The position numbers were made by a program, and so were the translations under genes. Source: Muribaculaceae bacterium (GTDB lineage: Bacteria; Bacteroidota; Bacteroidia; Bacteroidales; Muribaculaceae). From it: a stretch of 63,833 nt of DNA. The notes below the pieces were generated by a model. It was not told the origin of the DNA, searched no databases, and saw only the letters and a list, made by a program, of their open reading frames with translations. The stretch covers positions 1 to 63,833 of the forward strand of contig JAFZAC010000004.1 of NCBI GenBank assembly GCA_017548365.1. The letters are read 5' to 3'. This document shows positions 53,854 through 62,329 of the stretch, in pieces (within the stretch, counting starts at the first letter, position 1; each line of letters opens with the position of its first letter).

Positions 53854-53888
53854 AAAAGATGGCTTGGCTATTCGCCAAGTCATCTTTT
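53854..53888. terminator. Bidirectional terminator
   Basis: AAAAGATGGCTTGGC (53854-53868) pairs with GCCAAGTCATCTTTT (53874-53888), one G-T wobble, 5-nt loop, with A and T flanks. It lies between the second susD and the convergent gene at 53891. Confidence 0.9.
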
Positions 53889-53890
53889 TG

Positions 53891-54463
53891 TCAATATATA
53901 GGATTTGGGAGACTTTGTTCCCAGCTTGGTATGGTGGCGAGGAGGTCGCTGTGGAACTGGTAGGAACCATCGGAGGGACGCACCACGCAGCGTGCTCGCT
54001 CAAGCTGTGGCGATGCACTTGAAGTGCTCATCAATAGCATTTGAGAACCGTAGTCAATAATGGCTGGGTTGCAAGCCCCGCCCCTGGTCCATTCATTAAG
54101 CTGTAGCATCGCCTCATGACTGGATGGGTCCAGAAAAGTTGTTACGCTGCGTTTCCACTCAGCAAGCTTCCATTCCACAGGACGCACGCACTGCTCCGGA
54201 ACAGTTGCAATGACGACGCCGTTGCGCGTGTCTAGCTGTACTTGTGCCGCTACGTTCTCTATGGGTAGCAGGTGGACCGGCGCGGTATTGAGTAGGTGAG
54301 CGTACCATTGTTTTATATGAGTTGTTAGCAGTGCGTCGAGGTCAATTCCGTCGTCCCACTCCACCGCGCAGTCGCGACGTGGTGTTTCAAGACGCATCAC
54401 CTGTTTCCACAGGTCAAGCATCTCACTCTCGGTTAGATTGTATAATTGGTTTGTATTTTCCAT
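53891..54463 (-). CDS. Hypothetical cytoplasmic protein
   Basis: 190 residues without signal peptide or TM segment. The N-terminal part is helical and acidic (ESEMLDLWKQVMRLE, DLDALLTTHIKQWYAHLL); the remainder has short strands and many Pro/Arg/Ser. No motif or family is recognised. It stands alone between the second susD terminator and the divergent dapF promoter; a codon pattern like that of its neighbours and a proper ATG support it being real. Confidence 0.7.
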   Translation of the reverse strand: MENTNQLYNLTESEMLDLWKQVMRLETPRRDCAVEWDDGIDLDALLTTHIKQWYAHLLNTAPVHLLPIENVAAQVQLDTRNGVVIATVPEQCVRPVEWKLAEWKRSVTTFLDPSSHEAMLQLNEWTRGGACNPAIIDYGSQMLLMSTSSASPQLERARCVVRPSDGSYQFHSDLLATIPSWEQSLPNPIY

Positions 54464-54575
54464 AAGTAGAGAAGATTTTTGCCATTAAAACTTTTTATCG
54501 GCAAAATTACTAACTGGTACCAAAGATAATCCACATTAAAAAAACACGAATCCCGAATCATTTTGGCTTGCCGAT

Positions 54576-54607
54576 TTTGGGCAAATGAAACTAATTGCCT
54601 AACTTTG
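54576..54607 (+). promoter_or_regulatory. dapF promoter
   Basis: TTTG (54576-54579), 20 nt, TAACTTTG (54600-54607), a full consensus, 31 nt before the dapF ATG. Confidence 0.8.
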
Positions 54608-54638
54608 TGGTCACAACCTCCAACGCATTAATATATAT

Positions 54639-55466
54639 ATGACCAGCAAGACAAAAAAGATACATTTTGTGAAAATGCACGGCTTGGGCAATGACTACAT
54701 TTATGTCGACACCGAGTATAACACAATCCCTGACCCCAGCAAGGCATCCATTGCATGGAGCAAGCCACACACTGGAATTGGCAGCGATGGGCTCATTCTG
54801 ATAGGACGCTCGCCTGAGGCCGACTTCACTATGCGCATCATCAATGCCGACGGTCTTGAGGGCCAGATGTGCGGTAACGCCAGCCGGTGCCTCGGCAAGT
54901 ATGTCTATGAACGTGGACTCACCCGCAAGACCACCATCAGTTTGTTCACTCGTGCCGGCATCAAGATGCTTTACCTAGATGTTGATGAAAACGACATCGT
55001 TCAGAGCGTGACAGTCGACCTGATGGAGCCTGTGCTCGACGATTCCACACAATTCCTTACCGAGGGAGAACCACTTCCCGATGGTGTGTTTGTGTCGATA
55101 GGAAATCCCAATTATGTGATTTTTGTCGACGATATCAATGCCATAGACCTTGCTAAAGTTGGTCCTGAACTTGAATTCCACTCACGCTTTCCTCAGCGAT
55201 GCAATATCGAGTTTGCTCAGGTATTGAGTCCCAATGAGATAAGGATGAGAGTGTGGGAGCGTGGCAGTGGTATCACTATGGCTTGCGGCACAGGCGCAAG
55301 TGCTACACTTGTAGCTGCAGCGCTCACGGGTCGCACAGGGCGCGATGCTACCATAAAAATGGACGGTGGCTCGCTCCACATCGAGTGGCGAGAGAGCGAC
55401 AGCCACATCTACATGCGCGGTCCTGCCACCACTGTCTTTGAAGGCGATATCGACTTGCCAGATTAA
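54639..55466 (+). CDS. dapF: Diaminopimelate epimerase
   Basis: Converts LL- to meso-diaminopimelate for lysine and peptidoglycan synthesis. 275 residues. The two catalytic cysteines are in place: C78 in MCGNASRC and C216 in ACGTGASAT. The N-terminal HFVKMHGLGNDY and the GNPNYVIFVDD segment are also typical. A consensus promoter is upstream and a bidirectional terminator downstream. No other lysine pathway gene is adjacent. Confidence 0.97.
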   Translation: MTSKTKKIHFVKMHGLGNDYIYVDTEYNTIPDPSKASIAWSKPHTGIGSDGLILIGRSPEADFTMRIINADGLEGQMCGNASRCLGKYVYERGLTRKTTISLFTRAGIKMLYLDVDENDIVQSVTVDLMEPVLDDSTQFLTEGEPLPDGVFVSIGNPNYVIFVDDINAIDLAKVGPELEFHSRFPQRCNIEFAQVLSPNEIRMRVWERGSGITMACGTGASATLVAAALTGRTGRDATIKMDGGSLHIEWRESDSHIYMRGPATTVFEGDIDLPD

Positions 55467-55492
55467 TGCATAACAAATAATACTTTATCAAT

Positions 55493-55528
55493 AAAAAACG
55501 TCGCCAAAAAACTCTGGCGACGTTTTTT
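55493..55528. terminator. Bidirectional terminator between dapF and dnaX
   Basis: AAAAAACGTCGCCA (55493-55506) pairs perfectly with TGGCGACGTTTTTT (55515-55528) with an 8-nt loop. Confidence 0.93.
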
Positions 55529-55546
55529 TATGCATTTTGCATTAAC

Positions 55547-57310
55547 TCAAGCCATCGAGAGCTTGAAGTCTTTTATCATCTGGGCAAATTGGGGATTGCG
55601 GTCACGCATTTCCTCAATAATTTCACGGTCGGTTTTTGCCATTGCCGAAATTCCTCGCTCTGAGAGCTTTATATCAAGCGCTACCATGTCATTGTTAACT
55701 GCATTGCGCAAGAACTGCATAAGCTTGTTCATATTGCTGCTGATGGCCTCGACTTGGGCATTATTGTCAACTTCGATTTGGTAGGTGGTGTCATTAATCT
55801 TTTGCGGATGCGAGTTTCGCATAGCGCTCAGCAAGATTATCTCGCCTGGATTCTGCTCAATATAGCTGTTCCAGGCTGCGACAAACGCCTCGGGTGTGAA
55901 AGCCTCGGTGCGTACTGTTCTTGTTGGTGTCGCAACTTGATTGGTGTCACCGTTGGATTGCGCTGGCTTATTTATAAGGATGCGAGGCACATTAGTTCTA
56001 ACAGCACCGGGTTGAGGTGTGGGATGAGGCATCGATGATTGAGGAGCAGGAGGCACTGGCGCTTGCGATGGGGCAGGAGTGGGCGCTGGTTGTGGCTTAG
56101 CAGCTACTGGTTGAGTGGCAGGAGCGGCACCGGGAGCGGCTGGACTCGAAGATGCTGGCGAGGGAGTACTTATCTTCTGCACTCGAGGCTGCGGCGGTTG
56201 CTGCAATGGAGTGCCTCCCATGAGCTGGCAAAGCTTGATGAGCGTGAGCTCAACCACAAACTGCTTGTTGCTCGTTTCACGATACTGAAGGTCGCAGGTG
56301 TTGCACAGGTCCATAGCCATATAGAAGAATCGAGGTCCGAATTGTGCTGCCTGTTGAATGTGCTTTTGAGCTATGTCGTTATTCATCTCCAGCAGGCCCA
56401 CCGTTTGAGGTGTACTGGCAACCATCAGGTCGCGTAAGTGTTGAGCAAGACCGTTCACAAAGTAGAGCGAGTCAAATCCCTTGTCCCTGATTTCCTTGTA
56501 AATGAGCAGTGCTTTAGGCACATCGCCTGTTTGGAACGCCTCGTCGAGCCTGAAGTAGTAGTCATAGTCAAGCACATTGAGGTTCTCTATAGTGCTCTGA
56601 TAGGTGATATTTCCCTCACTGGAGGCCAGTACCTGGTCATAAATCGACAATGCGTCACGCATGGCGCCATCGGCCTTCTGCGCTATCACGTTGAGGGCTG
56701 CCGTTTCGGCGGTCACACCCTTGTCTTGACTGATGCGTTGGAGCTGTTCAACGATGTCGGGCACCGTGATACGGGCGAAGTCATAAATCTGGCAACGCGA
56801 CAGGATGGTGGGAATGATTTTCTGTTTCTCGGTGGTAGCGAGGATGAAGATTGCATATTCGGGAGGTTCTTCTAGAGTCTTCAAGAACGCATTGAACGCT
56901 GCTTGTGAGAGCATGTGAACCTCATCGATGATGAACACGCGATAGCGGCCTATCTGTGGCGGCACGCGCACCTGATCGGTAAGGTTGCGGATGTCGTCAA
57001 CCGAGTTGTTGCTTGCGGCATCAAGCTCTATGATGTTGTAAGAGCGCTGCTCGTTGAAGGCTTGGCACGATTCGCATTCGTTGCAGGGCTCGCCGTCGGC
57101 GCCAAGATGCTCGCAGTTGATAGCCTTGGCAAAGATGCGGGCACAAGTTGTCTTGCCCACACCGCGAGGGCCGCAAAACAGGTAGGCATGCGCCAGCTGC
57201 TCGTTCTTGATGGCTGTTTTCAGGGTGTGAGTCAATGCCTTCTGTCCCACCACAGTCGAAAAACTTGATGGACGGTATTTTCGCGCCGATACTATGTAAT
57301 TCTCGCTCAT
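55547..57310 (-). CDS. dnaX: DNA polymerase III subunit gamma/tau
   Basis: Clamp-loader ATPase subunit. 587 residues: Walker A GPRGVGKT (47-54), zinc-site cysteines C66, C76, C79, C82, DEVHMLS (Walker B) about 125, and sensor-1 LATTEKQKII. A Pro/Ala/Gln-rich linker (about 385-465) leads to a tau-like C-terminal domain. No obvious frameshift site was sought. Its promoter region was copied upstream of the next gene (see the 61-bp repeat). Confidence 0.96.
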   Translation of the reverse strand: MSENYIVSARKYRPSSFSTVVGQKALTHTLKTAIKNEQLAHAYLFCGPRGVGKTTCARIFAKAINCEHLGADGEPCNECESCQAFNEQRSYNIIELDAASNNSVDDIRNLTDQVRVPPQIGRYRVFIIDEVHMLSQAAFNAFLKTLEEPPEYAIFILATTEKQKIIPTILSRCQIYDFARITVPDIVEQLQRISQDKGVTAETAALNVIAQKADGAMRDALSIYDQVLASSEGNITYQSTIENLNVLDYDYYFRLDEAFQTGDVPKALLIYKEIRDKGFDSLYFVNGLAQHLRDLMVASTPQTVGLLEMNNDIAQKHIQQAAQFGPRFFYMAMDLCNTCDLQYRETSNKQFVVELTLIKLCQLMGGTPLQQPPQPRVQKISTPSPASSSPAAPGAAPATQPVAAKPQPAPTPAPSQAPVPPAPQSSMPHPTPQPGAVRTNVPRILINKPAQSNGDTNQVATPTRTVRTEAFTPEAFVAAWNSYIEQNPGEIILLSAMRNSHPQKINDTTYQIEVDNNAQVEAISSNMNKLMQFLRNAVNNDMVALDIKLSERGISAMAKTDREIIEEMRDRNPQFAQMIKDFKLSMA

Positions 57311-57334
57311 GAGATACAGAATTTTTTAATAGTG

Positions 57335-57395
57335 TACAAAGATACAAATTTTCCTCAACATCTCATAGCTTCATTCTTTTTTTTGAAAAAATGAG
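57335..57395. repeat. 61-bp direct repeat, copy A (dnaX promoter)
   Basis: 58 of 61 bases match copy B at 58874-58934 (starts tacaaagata, centre ttcctcaacatctcatagc, ends aaaaaatgag). It contains the dnaX -7 box and lies between dnaX and the LRR gene. The two copies bracket the LRR gene. Confidence 0.9.
57337..57344 (-). promoter_or_regulatory. dnaX promoter -7 box
   Basis: The minus strand reads TATCTTTG from 57344 to 57337, 26 nt before the dnaX ATG at 57310. It is inside direct repeat copy A. Confidence 0.65.
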
Positions 57396-57432
57396 GTTTC
57401 TGCATTATGCATTGAAAAAGGCTTGCTCTGTT

Positions 57433-58794
57433 TTACAGCACTATCACCTTCATTGAGGTAACACCCTTTTTTGCCTCCACCTTTATGAAATAAATACCGG
57501 CTTTTTGTCCGCTGAAATCATAGTCAAAGACATTGCCGCTTGCAGCACTTTCAAACACTAATTGTCCGAGATTATTGTAAATGCTGATGCCTTTGATGCC
57601 TTCAGCCTCGATTTTCACAACACCATGGGTAGGGTTGGGATAAACCGCTGAAACAACATTTCTGACTTCTGAAACTGCATTCGGCTCTGCTTCAAGGAAT
57701 TCATAGAAACCATTCAAGCCAATCGGGTCATACCAAGTTGAGTTTTGATATGCTGTGGCGCATCCATAAGGAACGGTGAGGGTTTGAGTGCCAAATTCGC
57801 TAAACACCATGCCGGTTAGCTCTTCTCCAAGTTTAGGAGGGGTAGTCGCCAGTGAAACCGCCTTTGAAAAATGTGAGCATTTCCTGAATGCCTCGTCGCC
57901 TATATAAGTGACGTCTTCTCCAATTGTCAGCGTTCCATTAAAACCTTCGCACTGGAAAAACGCACCTGATCCGATAGTTTTCACTGAATTCGGAATGGTC
58001 AAATCGCCAGTCAGATCGAAACAGAATGAAAACGCGCCATCACCAATGGCTGTTACTGATTCAGGAATATTGATCGAGGTCAGTCCGCTAATTGCGCAAA
58101 ATGCATTTTCACCGATTGACGTTACTGTATTTGGGATTACAGTGTTTACACAGCCTGTAACAAGTTCATTTGTGCTCGTTCTGATAACGGCGTTGCAGTT
58201 GTCTCTCGAGTCAAAAACGGTGTTTGCAGGATCGACAGTCATGCCGCTGAATGAGCAATATCTGAATGAGCCTGGACCAATTGATGCAACATTGCTTGGG
58301 ATGTTCAGCACACCATGCAAACCATCACAGGAATTAAATGCATAGTCACCGATAGTTGTGAGAGAGTTCCCTAATATCAGGTCGCCGTCAAAACCATAGC
58401 AAATCATAAATGCGCTTGGTTCAATTGTCACCACGGAATTCGGAATCACCAAATCACCAGTAAAGCCTGAGCAATACGCAAAGGCACCCTCTTCGATTGT
58501 GGTCACTGAATTCGGAATCGTCAAACTTGTCAAATAAAAACAATACATAAATGCACAGTTGCCAATGGTTGTCACTGCATAGTCGTTTCCTTCGTAATTG
58601 ACCGATTCTGGGATGTTTAATGCGCCGGTTGCATAATAACCGTCAACATGACCTGTAAGCGTTACCGAAACGCCATCCGGGTTCACCTGATAATTCAAAT
58701 CACCAACGGTGAAAGTCTGCGCCATTCCTGCAATAGTCAGGAAAACAAGCAAGGCTGATAAGAAAGACCTCTTGTTAAGTAAAATCTGTTTCAT
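57433..58794 (-). CDS. BspA-like LRR_5 protein with T9SS sorting domain
   Basis: 453 residues: signal peptide to about 25 (MKQILLNKRSFLSALLVFLTIAG), then repeated BspA/LRR_5 units (about 60-350: 'LTSLTIPNSVTTIEEGAFAY'-like, ~23 residues each), then a C-terminal type A T9SS sorting domain (about 375-453) with the VYPNPTHGVVKIE start and ending KKGVTSMKVIVL. It is therefore likely secreted across the outer membrane by T9SS and attached to the surface. Flanked by the 61-bp repeat pair. Many similar proteins serve as adhesins (knowledge); the role here is unknown. Confidence 0.9.
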   Translation of the reverse strand: MKQILLNKRSFLSALLVFLTIAGMAQTFTVGDLNYQVNPDGVSVTLTGHVDGYYATGALNIPESVNYEGNDYAVTTIGNCAFMYCFYLTSLTIPNSVTTIEEGAFAYCSGFTGDLVIPNSVVTIEPSAFMICYGFDGDLILGNSLTTIGDYAFNSCDGLHGVLNIPSNVASIGPGSFRYCSFSGMTVDPANTVFDSRDNCNAVIRTSTNELVTGCVNTVIPNTVTSIGENAFCAISGLTSINIPESVTAIGDGAFSFCFDLTGDLTIPNSVKTIGSGAFFQCEGFNGTLTIGEDVTYIGDEAFRKCSHFSKAVSLATTPPKLGEELTGMVFSEFGTQTLTVPYGCATAYQNSTWYDPIGLNGFYEFLEAEPNAVSEVRNVVSAVYPNPTHGVVKIEAEGIKGISIYNNLGQLVFESAASGNVFDYDFSGQKAGIYFIKVEAKKGVTSMKVIVL

Positions 58795-58873
58795 ATTGCT
58801 TAGTTAACTAATTAAATTTCTTTCTCTTCTCATTTCTTTAGGAATTCATAAGATGAAGTGGTTTTTTACAGTC

Positions 58874-58934
58874 TACAAAGATATAAATTTTCCTCAACAT
58901 CTCATAGCTTCATTCTTTTTTTATAAAAAATGAG
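58874..58934. repeat. 61-bp direct repeat, copy B (upstream of LRR gene)
   Basis: Second copy of the dnaX promoter segment, three mismatches to copy A. It gives the LRR gene a -7 box at the same relative place. Confidence 0.9.
58876..58883 (-). promoter_or_regulatory. LRR gene -7 box within copy B
   Basis: The minus strand reads TATCTTTG from 58883 to 58876, about 80 nt before the ATG at 58794. It was inherited with the duplicated segment. Confidence 0.5.
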
Positions 58935-59086
58935 TTAATAGGAACGGTTCTCTTTGTTGCAAAAATCGTCTAAGCAATCAATCATAATTTTTTTTGAAAA
59001 AAATGATTTTTGTTGTAACATTTTGTGCTACCTTTACGTCTTGATTGTTGAAACGACTTTTTTAACAACAAATCAATATTTAAATC

Positions 59087-59548
59087 ATGAAGAATTTTTT
59101 AGTTTTAGCTCTCGTGGCAATGATTAGCGTCACAGGCTTCAGTAAGACAATCGACGAGGTGTTTAACGCATTTCCAAAGGCCGACAATGTGCAGGAGATG
59201 ACTCTTGACAAGGCTATGCTCGCCATGGCGATGAGTGCTGGCGCCGACCAGTCAAAGGCTAAGGCAATGAAGGGCCTTGATGCAATAAGGCTTATCGCTA
59301 TCGAGGACCCTACAAGCGAGCAAATCAATATCGCCAGAGAGATTATGAAAGACGGCGTTGATGGTTTTGATGTGATGATTGACTCAAGCGAGGATGGCGA
59401 AGATGCGTTGATTCTCACACAAGGCGATGGCAATGTGATTAATAAAATGCTCATCATTGCAGTTGAAGAAGACAATGTGGCTGTTGTCATGCTGGAAGGT
59501 GAAATAGATCCAAAAGACACTGATAAAATGGTGAATTTCGGCAAATAG
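59087..59548 (+). CDS. Exported DUF4252 protein
   Basis: 153 residues with a signal peptide (MKNFLVLALVAMISVTGFS). The fold-type pattern (helix-rich start, DAIRLIAIEDPT strand, then 'DGFDVMIDSSEDGEDALILTQ' and 'MLIIAVEEDNVAVVMLEGEID') fits DUF4252, a Bacteroidetes exported family of unknown function. First gene of a four-gene operon whose next genes are an ECF sigma factor (12 nt on) and its anti-sigma factor. A related domain is at the N-terminus of the fourth gene. A TACCTTTA sequence at 59029-59036 may be a degenerate -7 box. Confidence 0.78.
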   Translation: MKNFLVLALVAMISVTGFSKTIDEVFNAFPKADNVQEMTLDKAMLAMAMSAGADQSKAKAMKGLDAIRLIAIEDPTSEQINIAREIMKDGVDGFDVMIDSSEDGEDALILTQGDGNVINKMLIIAVEEDNVAVVMLEGEIDPKDTDKMVNFGK

Positions 59549-59560
59549 TCTGGAGATTCG

Positions 59561-60070
59561 ATGAACGCCTCAGAGTTTAAAAAACAGTTCTTGCCACTAA
59601 ACGCCAGCCTTTACCGCACAGCATTCTTGCTCATGGGTAACGAGGATGACGCTAAGGATGTGGTACAGGATGCCTACCTTAAACTCTGGAAAATGCGGGA
59701 TTCAATCACTAGTGTCGACAACCCTCAAGCCTACTGCGCCACCATTGTAAGAAACCTGTGCATCGACCGGCACCGAGCGGCTTCGCTGCAAGTGGTGGAC
59801 AAACCTCCCGAGGAACTGCCGCTGGCAGGCGATGACAGCGCCTCACGCCGCATAGAGCGTAACGAGACGGCTCAAATGCTCAACCGATGTTTGGCGCGAC
59901 TGCCGGCACAGCAGCAACAAGTAATAAGACTGCGCGACATCAGCGGATGCTCAATGCAGGAGATAGAAAAAGCCACCGGCCTTAGTGCAGTGAATGTTAG
60001 AGTACTGCTGAGCCGAGCGAGGAAATCACTGAGAGATCAAATTCAAAACACAAGATTCCAATCATCATGA
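59561..60070 (+). CDS. ECF-type RNA polymerase sigma factor
   Basis: 169 residues with sigma-70 region 2 (LLMGNEDDAKDVVQDAYLKLW, about 24-44) and region 4 (about 110-160: 'RLPAQQQQVIRLRDISGCSMQEIEKATGLSAVNVRVLLSRARK'), no region 3. It directs polymerase to specific promoters, probably including its own operon. Its stop overlaps the anti-sigma start by 4 nt, giving the stoichiometric coupling usual for sigma/anti-sigma pairs. Confidence 0.93.
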   Translation: MNASEFKKQFLPLNASLYRTAFLLMGNEDDAKDVVQDAYLKLWKMRDSITSVDNPQAYCATIVRNLCIDRHRAASLQVVDKPPEELPLAGDDSASRRIERNETAQMLNRCLARLPAQQQQVIRLRDISGCSMQEIEKATGLSAVNVRVLLSRARKSLRDQIQNTRFQSS

Positions 60071-60768
60071 ACAAGAAAGATTTAGACATATTGCTAAGCA
60101 AGTTCTACTGCGGCGAGACCACTCTCGACGAGGAGCGACAGCTGCGTGAGTCGCTTGCGGGAGATGATGCCGACGCCTTGTTCATGCAAGGGTTGGAGCA
60201 GATGGATGACGATATTGAGGTTCCTAGTGACTTGGAGTCCAATCTCAGCGACTTGATCGACCAGTGGCAGGATGAGGAAGAGCAGGAAACTAAAGTAACG
60301 CCATCATGGTGGCGGCGCTCATCATGGTGGGCAGCAGCGGCAAGCGTGGCAGTGCTGGCAGTGGCTGGCTACATGTTCATGCGCAATGAACCCAAAGTGG
60401 ACAATGCCAGCAAGAAGCCTGTTATTGCTAAAGTTGAGAAGAAAACTATTCCTCAACACAAGACAGATGTCGAAGGACCTAAACAAGGCGAGAAATTGGC
60501 TGTGAAGCCGCAGCAAGAACCTCTAACTGCAGCTCGTGAGTCGCGCAAGGACAGGCCTGCCAAGGTTTATCGACCTCAAGAAGTGGCTAGCCAGGCGTCG
60601 CATGTGGCGCAGAACTCTAATAAGGAAATTCTCTCGCCCGATGACGAGCAAGCGGCTATCGAGGCTCTTAAAAAATTTTCTGACGTGCTCAACAAGGGAG
60701 CAAGTCACATCAATGACGCCAGCGAGAAAATAAACAATGTCAACAATACTATTCAACAATATTTATAA
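60067..60768 (+). CDS. Putative membrane anti-sigma factor
   Basis: 233 residues. Cytoplasmic part about 1-78: DLDILLSKFYCGETTLDEERQLRE, with an acidic spacer. One TM segment about 84-103 (WWAAAASVAVLAVAGYMF), then a charged periplasmic stretch with low complexity. This topology, and the 4-nt overlap with the sigma gene, support an anti-sigma role; the conserved zinc-binding HxxxC motif is absent, so it is not a ZAS-type protein. Confidence 0.78.
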   Translation: MNKKDLDILLSKFYCGETTLDEERQLRESLAGDDADALFMQGLEQMDDDIEVPSDLESNLSDLIDQWQDEEEQETKVTPSWWRRSSWWAAAASVAVLAVAGYMFMRNEPKVDNASKKPVIAKVEKKTIPQHKTDVEGPKQGEKLAVKPQQEPLTAARESRKDRPAKVYRPQEVASQASHVAQNSNKEILSPDDEQAAIEALKKFSDVLNKGASHINDASEKINNVNNTIQQYL

Positions 60769-60776
60769 TAACAATC

Positions 60777-61955
60777 ATGAAAAAGATTTTTTACATACTA
60801 ATTCTCATGCTTATGGTGAGCATGACGGCAAGTGCGCAAGAGTCGTTTGCCAAGCAATTCAAGGGCAGGGAAGGTTTCTCCTGTGTCACAATAGGCAAGG
60901 CGGCAATGAAGATGATGTCATCTCGTGGCTCGCTCGGTCGTGAAGGCTATAGTGACAAACTCTTAATAGGTAATTTTGCCGACAAAGTAGAACGTCTAGA
61001 AATCGTTACGGCAAGCACTCCCGAAGCAGCCAAAGAACTCGTTAAGGCTTGCAAAAAATGGATTGAAAAAGACGACTTTGAGAGCATACTCGATTTAGAT
61101 GAAGGAGGGCAACAGGCTTCAATCTATGCCAAGAATGGTGATGTCCAGAACATATTCCTGCTACTTGCACAAGACCAGGAAACCTCGGTCATCATCATCT
61201 ACGGAACCATGACAATTGATGATATTAAAGGTATTAAGGGCGTCACTGCCTCTAGTTATGAGGAAACAAAGGAAAGTAAAGATGATCCTTTAAGTACTAT
61301 GTATGGCAAAGCGCGAGACTTCTATTTGCTCGCACGAGATGGCGACCCCGAAGCGCAGTATCAGCTTGCCAGCTGCTATCATTCTGGATATGGTGTTGAG
61401 GAGAATGATTCATTGGCTTTTGTTTGGGCAAAAAAATCGGCTGAGCAGAATTATCCCGCTGGGCTTTATTTCTTGGCTTTTTGCTACGAGACAGGAAAGG
61501 GTTGCTCGGCAAATATGGCAAATGCCAATACTCTCTTTAAGAAAGCTTACGAAAAAGCCTTGTTGCACACTAATGATGGCGATCCATCGGCGCAGTTTGT
61601 GTTAGGCAAGATTTTTGATTATGGCAATGGCGGAGTGGAGCAGAATCAAGAAGTTGCGGCTCGTTGGTACCTTCGTGCTGCCGAGCAAGGTTATCCTGGA
61701 GCACAGTTCAATTTGGGTAATTGCTACCAGCTTGGAGAGGGCGTTAAAGAGGACAAAGAACAGGCGGTGTATTGGTATCGTCAAGCAGCAATTCAAGGCG
61801 ATGCCGATTCTCAATATATGCTAGGTCTGTGTTATGCTAGCGGAGAAGGCGTCACAAAGAGTACACCAAAGGCTATAGAGTGGTTTCAGAAATCGTCACG
61901 TCAGGGACACCGGTTGGCACAGGACATCCTTTTGCGCATAGGTGAAAACTGGTGA
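60777..61955 (+). CDS. Exported DUF4252 + Sel1-repeat protein
   Basis: 392 residues: signal peptide (MKKIFYILILMLMVSMTASA), DUF4252-like domain (about 22-160), then about six Sel1 repeats (about 180-390, 'GDPEAQYQLASCYHSGYGVEEN', 'GYPGAQFNLGNCYQLGEGVKED' pattern). Sel1 repeats are protein-binding helical hairpins. It follows the anti-sigma gene by 8 nt, so the operon couples two DUF4252 domains with a sigma/anti-sigma pair. A plausible signal-sensing or output role in the envelope is inference. Confidence 0.8.
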   Translation: MKKIFYILILMLMVSMTASAQESFAKQFKGREGFSCVTIGKAAMKMMSSRGSLGREGYSDKLLIGNFADKVERLEIVTASTPEAAKELVKACKKWIEKDDFESILDLDEGGQQASIYAKNGDVQNIFLLLAQDQETSVIIIYGTMTIDDIKGIKGVTASSYEETKESKDDPLSTMYGKARDFYLLARDGDPEAQYQLASCYHSGYGVEENDSLAFVWAKKSAEQNYPAGLYFLAFCYETGKGCSANMANANTLFKKAYEKALLHTNDGDPSAQFVLGKIFDYGNGGVEQNQEVAARWYLRAAEQGYPGAQFNLGNCYQLGEGVKEDKEQAVYWYRQAAIQGDADSQYMLGLCYASGEGVTKSTPKAIEWFQKSSRQGHRLAQDILLRIGENW

Positions 61956-62001
61956 TTTCTTCACTACTGGACATAAGAAATTAACGTTAATTATTTAAAG
62001 C

Positions 62002-62039
62002 GACATTCCTCACGAGCATAATAGCTCGTGAGGAATGTC
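62002..62039. terminator. Hairpin between Sel1 gene and tRNA-Asp
   Basis: A perfect 16-bp stem GACATTCCTCACGAGC/GCTCGTGAGGAATGTC (62002-62017 with 62024-62039), 6-nt loop. T-run is short on both sides, but position after two convergent units makes terminator use likely. Confidence 0.75.
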
Positions 62040-62045
62040 TCGTTG

Positions 62046-62119
62046 CGGTGCGTACAGGACTCGAACCAGCGACCTCCTGCGTGACAGGCAGGCATTCTAA
62101 CCAACTGAACTAACGCACC
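62046..62119 (-). tRNA. tRNA-Asp (anticodon GTC)
   Basis: The 74-nt minus-strand gene folds as a tRNA: acceptor GGTGCGT/ACGCACC, anticodon stem CCTGC/GCAGG with loop CTGTCAC (anticodon GTC), TTCGAGT T-loop, discriminator G73 as expected for Asp. One T-stem position is a U-U mismatch (GCTGG/CCTGT). CCA is not encoded. A good promoter is upstream. Confidence 0.95.
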
Positions 62120-62137
62120 GTTAGCATTTTTGCCATG

Positions 62138-62168
62138 CAAAGATATATCAAATCATTGAATTACCAAA
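62138..62168 (-). promoter_or_regulatory. tRNA-Asp promoter
   Basis: The minus strand has TTTG (62168-62165), 19 nt, TATCTTTG (62145-62138), full consensus, ending 19 nt before the tRNA 5' end. Confidence 0.75.
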
Positions 62169-62329
62169 AAAACAACCTGTATTTTCTTGTAAAAACATAA
62201 TTTGAAAATCCAATGAGAAGTGAGAAAACAATCTGAAGGTTGTTTTTTCGGATACAAGTGTTAAGATTATTATTAGTGCTTTAACTTGGCACTAAATAAT
62301 TATGCGATGCTTTTTTGATTTATATCAAA

